Part shown: positions 57,396 to 64,000 of the stretch, piece by piece
How positions within the stretch are numbered: the stretch's first letter is position 1
Layout: each line of letters begins with the position of its first letter
DNA from: Puccinia triticina
Lineage: Eukaryota > Basidiomycota > Pucciniomycetes > Pucciniales > Pucciniaceae
Assembly (NCBI RefSeq): GCF_026914185.1
Contig: NC_070573.1
Coordinates: forward strand, 1,240,001-1,304,000
DNA: 64,000 nucleotides
Direction: 5' to 3'
Translations under genes and position numbers: made by a program
Notes under the pieces: model-generated
What the model was told of the DNA's origin: nothing
What the model saw: only the letters and a program-made list of their open reading frames with translations
Database searches by the model: none

Positions 57396-58009
57396 ACCTA
57401 TGTTGTTAACTAGAACTTGCGAGTGCACCTGAGCGCATGTATCTTTGTCCCGATTCTTACTGAAGGAGCACATCGCTGAATTGTAAATAAGGCGACAATT
57501 TCTTCTTTTGATGCTGTCTTTACCCACCCATTCTCCGTGAGATATGAAAAATACACAGAAGAGATGTAAACCCACTGTGCCAATGATTTTGGTGTTGCCC
57601 TGCGGAGGTTTGCTTGAATACTATTTCACATAAGTTGACACTGCACTGCTCCAGAGGATCAAAGCTTGATCTCAATCATACAATTGAGCAGAACATAGAT
57701 GCAGCTGCCCAACAACACAAGCTTAATTTCAAACAGCCAGCAGTGTGATTGTTGCTGCCGACACATGCCACCAATTAGAGAACAAACAAAGATGGATCTC
57801 AAGGGTCGGGACGAGCAGGAACAAATTCCAAGGGTGCGAAGGGAGTATTCGGGCATATGTGTGCAACTCAGGATATGATCTACTGTGGCCTATTGGATCC
57901 AGAGCCTGGAATCAAGGACAATGGATTTTCTTCCGCTGGACTCGTCTCGTCCTTGCAGGTCTGTTCCAATCGCTTACTGGGAGGTTGAAACGTCTCTTTG
58001 GGTTGGCTC
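57396..58009. other. Spacer, no supported gene
   Basis: AT-richer sequence with short ORFs only. It may include 3' exons of the minus-strand gene that follows. Confidence 0.4.
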
Positions 58010-58790
58010 TTAATTGGTAGGTGGTCTTATCAACTCTTTCAAGCTTGGAGGCACACTCAACCTGTAGAATATGTCAGTCCTCCTTCCAAGGCACTGAAAC
58101 CGCGGGTGTATACAGCGTACCCTTATGGCCAGTAATCTGCTTCCGTTACTTGATTCATTTGCTGTGATCCCACCGAAGCTTATAGTATCCCCCCGGCGAA
58201 GAGTTTGAAAGCGCTCGTGTACCAGGGCATTTGTAGCCGACAGCTTCATGTGACCACACTTGCCCTATAGTTCCAAGTCAGTGCCCGCGACTTGCAATCA
58301 AAACTAGCCAACAAGAGCAAAAGAAATGCAGAGGGTTTTGACTAAACAAGAGAAGCACACTTACCACCTTCATTTCTGGATTAACAACTTCAACGAACCG
58401 CACACAACCGACGATTGGATTCATATGGACTTTAACTACATAAGCTGTACCAGAGGCGTGGGTATCCTCAAATTCATGGGCGAGTGGAAAGTGTCCCCGG
58501 TGGACCTGCCATCTGAAACGTTCGACTAGAATCGTGGGGGGCCTCGAATCGGGATGAACGATGAGTTGGCCGCTGAAGAAAACTTGAGTGCAGAAGTCGT
58601 ATAGAATGGCTGGCACGTCGGCTGAAGTTGACTTAAGCACAACGTTGTACTGTTGGTGCGCCGACCTGACGACATCGGAGGGGAGCTGATAAGACACGAT
58701 GCAAGTCTTGATATGGATCTCATTGTCTACACCACGTATATCATCCTGATTTGTGTTTGACATATGGATATTGCCGGCAAGCTCGATCAT
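58010..58790 (-). CDS. Unknown minus-strand gene, at least two exons, CACTA cargo
   Basis: The upstream exon (58790 to 58366) encodes 'IHIKTCIVSYQLPSDVVRSA', 'SADVPAILYDFCTQVFFSGQ', 'VERFRWQVHRGHFPLAHEFE' and 'MNPIVGCVRFVEVVNPEM'. A 101-bp intron (58365-58265, gtaagtg...actatag) joins to 'GKCGHMKLSATNALVHERFQ' and 'RGDTISFGGITANESSNGSR'. A further intron may start at 'gtacgctg' (about 58125). The true start is unclear; the ATG at 58788-58790 may be internal. Function not recognised. The clean splice and absence of stops support coding. Confidence 0.5.
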
Positions 58791-59523
58791 GCTGAGGATA
58801 TTGATGTCGCAGGGTGAGAGGAACCAAACCAGTGAGGCAGATCAGGGAGACAACAGAGAGGACCACTGTCGCAGATTCATCAGCCCAGAATGAGTCATAT
58901 GACCGGTGTTGGCCAATCATGCCCTTGGAACTGAAACAAAGGGAAAGCATCTTGTGCTCGCTGTTTACCCATGTACGTCATCTGGGAGATGTTTCCCCTT
59001 TCTTGCATTCAAACAGTGAGGATACGTCCCCACCACCCTTTGACTCACCCAAACACATCCTGCCAAGCGCGAAAGAAGAATGGTGTCATGGTCTGATGTA
59101 TGTCCGTATTTGGGGAAGGGTTGAACTGCCCTGATTGCCTGTTGGCCCCGCAATCCTTTCATAGGCCAACTTCTGCAGGTCCTTCATATTCACCTGATCC
59201 CTACAAACGCAGGCCAGGGGGGGGGGGGGGGGAAACCTCGTCTATGTCCACCGTAATGTCCGGCCGTTCATTATGGTAGACTTCTGTGACAGGTGGTTGC
59301 TGTGGGACTGTTCCGTTGCTGACAAGGTCAGAATTTCGGCCCCGCCGTTGTGAATCATAGTCAAGCTACTAGCGATCCACGGCTGCTCCACCCTCTGCCC
59401 TCAACCCAATTCCTGAGACACCCTGAATGGTTATGATCAGATACAGCTTGTCTGAAGTGGGCCTGGGAGCCAACAGCAGAACTTGCTAAGTCACTAATTC
59501 ACAAAAACTGCACACCCGCTATG

Positions 59524-59966
59524 GCATGACTTCCACCTCAGCCGCCATCCTAAGTCCACCACCCGGACCTGAGTCTCCGGTGGCACTTCCAGCCAAGGCA
59601 CAACTAGAAATCATACAGTCTGAACAGAACCCACATCTCCGTTCAGCCATAGACATCTATCCACCTTCTACAGATCCTCTAACTGGGTCAGGAGGGAAGG
59701 TTGCCAACATTTGTGGGGATTGATTGTTGATCCTTGCCCGAGATTTCCAGAGAGGTCCAAGAGGAGCCCTGCAATTCACCTCTGTCGGAGCCAGCCATCC
59801 CAGGTCAAAGTGAAGAGGTTGTACAGGGACAGGCAGCAACAGGTGTATATTCCCATCCGGCACTTGCTCAAGCACATCGTCAAGGGCTCAATGGGCCCCA
59901 CAGAATAGATACACCAGGAAATCCGCACTTCCCCGATTTGCAGCAGCTGATCAACTTTCCATGCTG
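59524..59966 (+). CDS. Weak hypothetical ORF pair
   Basis: An ORF from ATG about 59526 ('MTSTSAAILSPPPGPESPVA') stops at 59721-59723. Another frame from about 59734 ('EISREVQEEPCNSPLSEPA') runs to 59967. An intron near 59700-59735 could join them, but no splice site is convincing. No motif. Confidence 0.25.
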
Positions 59967-60328
59967 ACGGATTGAGGCATAAGCAAAGCTTAGAAAGGGC
60001 TAGATGTTGTGCTGCCTGTCCAAATCAACCCATCTCGACATCACTTTTGCCGTGGTGCTTGAAGGTTTTGGAGTAATGCCTGGCAGATGCGTCTTACAGA
60101 TGTTGTTTTTCCCTGTGTGTAATTTGAAGTACAAGGGGAGGGAGGGAGTGGATTTGATTTCTATCTCGTGCCAACAACTTGCTCAAGCTGCCACTTCGAT
60201 GATCTTTCACCCATAAGTAGCTGTTGAGTTGTCTGTTAGTCTGCTACCATGATGTATCACCACAGTATGGAGGGCTGTTGGATCGACCCATGAGCACTAC
60301 CAACCAACCACCCAGCTGGCAGCCACAA

Positions 60329-60413
60329 GCGTCTGTAGCCTAGTTGGTAAAGGCAGCACTCTAGTATGTGTCTCAGCATAGCTGAGGTCGTGAGTTCGAC
60401 TCTCACCAGACAC
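60329..60413 (+). tRNA. tRNA-like sequence, probably a degenerate tRNA
   Basis: An A-box-like TAGCCTAGTTGG and a B-box-like GAGTTCGACTC are correctly ordered. The T stem GTGAG/CTCAC and D stem GCCT/AGGC are perfect. The acceptor stem GCGTCTG/CAGACAC has one mismatch. A TTTT follows at 60421. The anticodon arm is poor (GCAC..GTGT around TCTAGTAT), so identity is unclear (Thr-AGU or Leu-UAG by loop sequence), and an extra hairpin CTCAGC-ATA-GCTGAG lies in the variable region. Likely a pseudogene or SINE head. Confidence 0.5.
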
Positions 60414-62228
60414 ATCTTCATTTTACAGTCTCTACAGTAGCTTGGATATAAGCAATAGTAGCATCTCTCCATGAAATTTATTACTCGGAGGCTATACACT
60501 CATGCATTCAGGCTCAATTAAAAGCCACCGAAGATCTAGAACAATAGGAAACCCTCTCCTTGACTTTCAGACATCTGCTGATTACCCAGTAAGGAGATCA
60601 ACAATTCCACAGTGGTTTTGAAGGAGATTGATTTGGCAGGAGTGAAGTCCACAAAATAGTACACCTTGCTCCCAGAAGTCCTGTGGTAGTGACCTGAACA
60701 AGAAAGTAGATATGGTTCTTGTTGAATATTGGCAATGGAAGGGTCCCAAGATGGCAACACAGCTTCTTCACACAATTTGCCTGCTCATTATTTCCCAATA
60801 CCCATGGAATTCACCGTGTTATCCTTCCCCTTTCCGGCTATATAATCCCAGATCAAGCAGGGATTATACAGGGTGAGATCATGGCTGCAACATAGTTGGG
60901 GCTCTATTGTGATACTGCCTATCCCATCTTCTTTTCAGTGTTATAATCACACAATAACGACACGTCTGATCTGACCTAGCTTGTTGAGTTGGCAATGCTT
61001 CATGGTATTCTGGGGGCACTTGCCAGGGGTAGATTGATTGTGGTCCGACCATGGATGGCGGTGACATGGTTACCCGGTGTATGGTTCCCGCTTTTCTTAC
61101 CCTTGTTATATAACCTGCATGAACCCATTTTTCCCATCTCCAAATTATGAAACTGCCTCGCTCATTGCTAGCAATCATGCCCTCTAGCTATTTAAGTATT
61201 TTAAGTATGGAAACAGCCCAATATGCATCATCTTCCTTGATCTTGCGGTTTTTTCACTTAGAATTTTTACGTGACACATGGAGGAGGAGGAGGGCTTAGA
61301 CATTCAAGAATGGGGTAAAGTTGGGTTGTGCAGGCAGGAGGGTGGAAGTGAAGTGGTTGGCCATCCAGGATTCACTCCACAATGCACTCAAGACAATATA
61401 TCCAATCCAGGACCATGTTGCTTGTCTCACAGTGAGGTCACTTAATGTCAGAAAGCAGTAACCTGGATGCATTCTGCCAAAGATCCATTTTTACTTGGAG
61501 GATAAAACCTGAACATACAGCGGAATTAGTATCAGATGACACAGTGCTGTGTGGATTTCACCTTCCTTGTCCTGAATGAAGGGAGCCAAGGGGAGCTTTT
61601 TGTGCTGTCATAGTTTAGTTTTTGCAGGAGAAACACATATCAACTGGATGAATTCTACAAATACCATTCCTCTACATCAGGAATGGACTGTGTGAATTCA
61701 ACTTCTCAGACAGGAATTGTGTATCACCAATGATGCTGCTGGAGATTGTAATCTTCTGGTTGATGAGTTTTTACTTATGTTACTAATATGACCTAATTCC
61801 ACAATTGATTCCACCTTTCCTCTGGCCCTATGCATGTCATGTGTTTTATTTTAGCACATCACCAATCCTTGATCTTTCAATTGGCTTGGCTATCTATCTT
61901 GGAAAGAAGAAATGACCTCCACTTACCCCATAGAACGGTGAGATGTTGCCACCTGTGGACATGATTTCTTCTTGCAAGTTGATCTGTGTTGACAAGCTAC
62001 TACAAAATCTGCACATGGGGCCCACAGGTGGTTCAAGGAAGCCAAAGTGGAAATGATTGAAAAATGACTTACCAATGGTCATCCGGTAAATTTCACTTAC
62101 CAGATTTCATGCATGAACATAAGATGAAGATAGGCATCAGATCAACACAACATGCAGCTGACTCATGACATAGTCACACATGAGGCCATGGCTTACTTAT
62201 GGAGCACTTCCCCACATAAATTACGGTC
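60414..62228. other. CACTA-like right interior, no gene supported
   Basis: Short ORFs only. A TATAATCCC/GGGATTATA stem is at 60841-60868. Nothing else recognised before the terminal repeat. Confidence 0.5.
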
Positions 62229-62267
62229 TGGCACTCTCCAGAGAGTGCCACCAATTCCCCCCTGGTG
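62229..62267 (-). repeat. CACTA-like right terminal inverted repeat
   Basis: Exact inverse of 39203-39241, followed by the GTT duplication at 62268-62270. Confidence 0.95.
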
Positions 62268-62270
62268 GTT

Positions 62271-63370
62271 GCATAAAGCTCTGTATGGCACTCGTCAGGC
62301 AGCCCGGTGCTGGTGGCAGCACCTATCGGCGACGCTTGGACGCCTTGGGTATGAAAGCTCTCAGTTTGACAGCAGCGTTTATGTGCTTTGCCAACGTGAC
62401 GGTCCTTCTGTTATCTGGATCCACGTCGACGATGGAATTGTCACGGGCCCATCTACTGAAATCCTATGGGAGCTGGAGTTAGCCCTATTGGATAGTCTAG
62501 AAATTAAATGGTCATTGTCTCCTTCCGATATAGTTGGGCTTATAGTTTCCCGGGACCAGCATGGTTTCAGCCTTGGACAACCAAAACTAGTCTCCAAACT
62601 TCTCTCGTTACATTGGGATGGAGCCAGTCATGCGAAAACTCCCCTTCCGGTTGGGAATTTGCCGCTATCATGCAGCGATGACAAAGGATTAGACTCATCC
62701 AAGTATCTTTCAATTCTTGGTTTCCTCAGTCACCTCTCCGCTGGATCTCGGCCAGACATCACTTTTGGCGTCAATTTTTTATCCCGGTTCTCCAAAAGTC
62801 CGGGCACTGAACACTGGAAATGTCTACACCATCTTGTCAACTATGTCGCTGCAACGAGGGATCAACAATTGTTGCTGAAGCCAAATCCCGCGAACCCTCG
62901 GCTTGTGTGCTTTGCCGATGCAAATTGGGGTGGCGAGTTCTCGCGTTCCAACTACGGCATTCTGATTTTATTCCATGGTAGCCCCATTCACTGGGTGGCG
63001 CGACGCCTTGCTACTATTGCGTCGTCCACGGCTCATGCCGAGTACATGGCGTTAGGACATGGCACGAAACAGCTACTGTGGATTCGACATCTGATCACGG
63101 ATATGTCTGGATCAGAGACAACCGGGCATTTGTTTTGCGATAATCAAGCAGCGGTAAAAATATGCTCTGATGAAGCGTCCAACAAGAGGACGGGACACAC
63201 TGATTGTGAATTCTACATTACGAATCAAGCCCTATTTCAAAAACAAGTATCTCTATTTTGGGTCAATACAAAGAATCAATTTGCGGACATTTTCACGAAA
63301 AACCTACCGGCTCTTACTCATCAGTATCAGGTACGGGTGGTTCTTGGAGCGGTCTCGTTGAGTGGAGGGG
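62271..63370 (+). pseudogene. Copia B RT C-half and RNase H
   Basis: It resumes RT at 'LHKALYGTRQAARCWWQHL', then 'VIWIHVDDGIVTGPSTE' (catalytic VDD, about 62415-62445), 'GLIVSRDQHGFSLGQPKL', 'YLSILGFLSHLSAGSRPDIT' and RNase H 'LVCFADANWGGEFS' (Asp), 'IASSTAHAEYMALG' (Glu), 'HLFCDNQAAVKICSD' (Asp) and 'NQFADIFTKNLPALTHQ'. All catalytic residues are present and there is no stop before the frame ends in the 3' LTR at 63378. The purine tract gagtggagggg is at 63360-63370. Confidence 0.92.
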
Positions 63371-63613
63371 TGTTGTAGTCTGTTACGTAATGTTTCCATT
63401 ACGTTACATCCCACACTGTCAGAGTAAGTCATGCTGTCATGACTTACCACAGACATGGGACTTTCCCATGCTTTTCCTTGACTTGACAGCGCTACTCCAT
63501 TACATGCATACATGTATATATATAGCTTATGTTTCCACACTTGTTGTATTTCTCATTCATTTCCCGTTGTTCATTTCTCTCAAAATACATTCTCCCATTG
63601 TCAGACTCTATTA
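63371..63613 (+). repeat. Copia B 3' LTR
   Basis: 243 bp, matching 19385-19621 with a 6-bp insertion and few substitutions, followed by target duplication TCTCC at 63614-63618. Confidence 0.92.
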
Positions 63614-63683
63614 TCTCCAACCTGTCTGCACCTGTGGGCACCTACATACCCCATAGTATGCAATACCTGAGAACCTGACCTAG

Positions 63684-64000
63684 TGTAAGGACTCCAGTAG
63701 GGGAGTCCTTCACTGTCCGTCAAGTGGGGGCACAGAGGGGGGAACCTCGAGTCAAGATTCTAGTTCACGGGATATATATTGCAAAAGGGGGAACAGTCTA
63801 GCCGGGAGAGATATGGGGGCAGGGATCTCTCAGTAAGTACACGAACAGTAGGAGAGGAGAAGGAAGCAACTGGGAGAAGGAAAGGAGAGGAAAAGGCTTA
63901 CCTAGCCGGGAGAGATATGGGGGCAGGGATCTCTACCGGCTAGGGAGGTGGAAGAAGGGAAAAATGATATACTTGAGCGAGGTTTGTCCTTGTGACACTT
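63684..64000 (-). mobile_element. LTR of the TGTAAGGACTCC family, cut by window end
   Basis: 317 bp nearly identical to the first 317 bp of the LTRs at 20029 and 23738. By analogy with those, it is either a solo LTR or the 3' LTR of another minus-strand element extending beyond the window. About 65 bp of presumed hAT sequence (63619-63683) separates it from copia B. Confidence 0.88.

Larger units (their letters stand above)
39203..62267. mobile_element. 23-kb CACTA-like DNA transposon with cargo genes
   Basis: Perfect 39-bp inverted ends start CACCAGGGGGGAATTGGTGG and include a near-palindrome TGGCACTCTC-TG-GAGAGTGCCA. A 3-bp duplication GTT lies at 39200-39202 and 62268-62270. Excision restores copia B codons C-L-L-H-K-A-L-Y-G. 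The 3-bp duplication, the CACNA-type terminus and the Tnp2-like transposase inside (46571-49848) fit the CACTA/EnSpm superfamily. Other contents: an SNF2 relic, four gene candidates, a solo LTR in one of them and a tRNA-like sequence. Confidence 0.92.
19385..63613 (+). mobile_element. Copia B: Ty1/copia element split over 44.2 kb by five insertions
   Basis: 5' LTR 19385-19621 and 3' LTR 63371-63613 share TGTTGTAGTCTG...GACTCTATTA; the 3' copy has a 6-bp insertion. TCTCC lies outside both (19380-19384 and 63614-63618). A primer-binding site follows the 5' LTR and a purine tract (gagtggagggg) precedes the 3' LTR. Between them gag, protease, integrase, RT and RNase H occur once and in order, in pieces at 19888-20028, 24094-24279, 28713-29759, 30162-31741, 38480-39202 and 62271-63370. 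The interruptions are separate elements, most with their own target duplications. Confidence 0.93.

Noticed and set aside
59219..59232. Poly-G run
   Set aside because: Simple homopolymer, possibly an assembly artefact; no coding or structural support beyond the run itself.
1..64000. CRISPR arrays, phage or bacterial operons
   Set aside because: No regularly spaced short repeats; spliced genes and LTR/hAT/CACTA content indicate a eukaryotic genome.

Overview
The window is a nested pile of transposable elements with almost no single-copy host sequence. It most likely comes from a rust fungus (Pucciniales, probably Puccinia or a close relative). I infer this from remembered resemblance of the hAT, CACTA/Tnp2, copia and gypsy proteins to rust repeats, from short fungal-type introns, and from repeated CGA-to-TGA decay. 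Species is not determinable. No rRNA, CRISPR array or bacterial-type operon is present.

Layout. 1-3339: part of an OTU-domain gene, a possible SAM-like relic, two tandem-repeat tracts, an antisense gypsy reverse-transcriptase relic and the start of a minus-strand ORF. 3340-9088: a gag-less Ty3/gypsy element with 340-bp LTRs and target duplication GGGTT; its pol is split by a solo LTR that itself carries another solo LTR. 9212 onward: an LTR stub interrupted at 9279 by a hAT transposon. Inside the hAT lie copia A (9430-16749, minus strand, 101-bp LTRs) and, in its transposase gene, a solo LTR (17938-18797) and copia B.

Copia B is the main structure. Its LTRs are at 19385-19621 and 63371-63613, and TCTCC flanks both outer edges. 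About 5 kb of copia has been spread over 44.2 kb by five insertions: a minus-strand non-autonomous LTR element (20029-24088), a DIRS-like element without recombinase (24280-28712), a 392-bp MITE (29760-30151), a TIR element (31742-38471) that carries copia C (32175-37772), and a 23-kb CACTA-like element (39203-62267). For nearly all insertions, deleting the insert plus one target duplication rejoins the interrupted reading frame, so most boundaries are base-exact.

The CACTA-like element encodes a Tnp2-type transposase and cargo: an SNF2 helicase relic, a two-exon 347-residue gene on the minus strand, two multi-exon plus-strand genes of about 512 and 780 residues, another minus-strand gene and a tRNA-like sequence. 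I recognise no function for the cargo apart from the helicase. In-frame stops across unrelated families are mostly TGA where arginine CGA is expected, and several catalytic Asp/Glu codons have changed by G-to-A at CpG, pointing to CpG-directed mutation as the main decay process.
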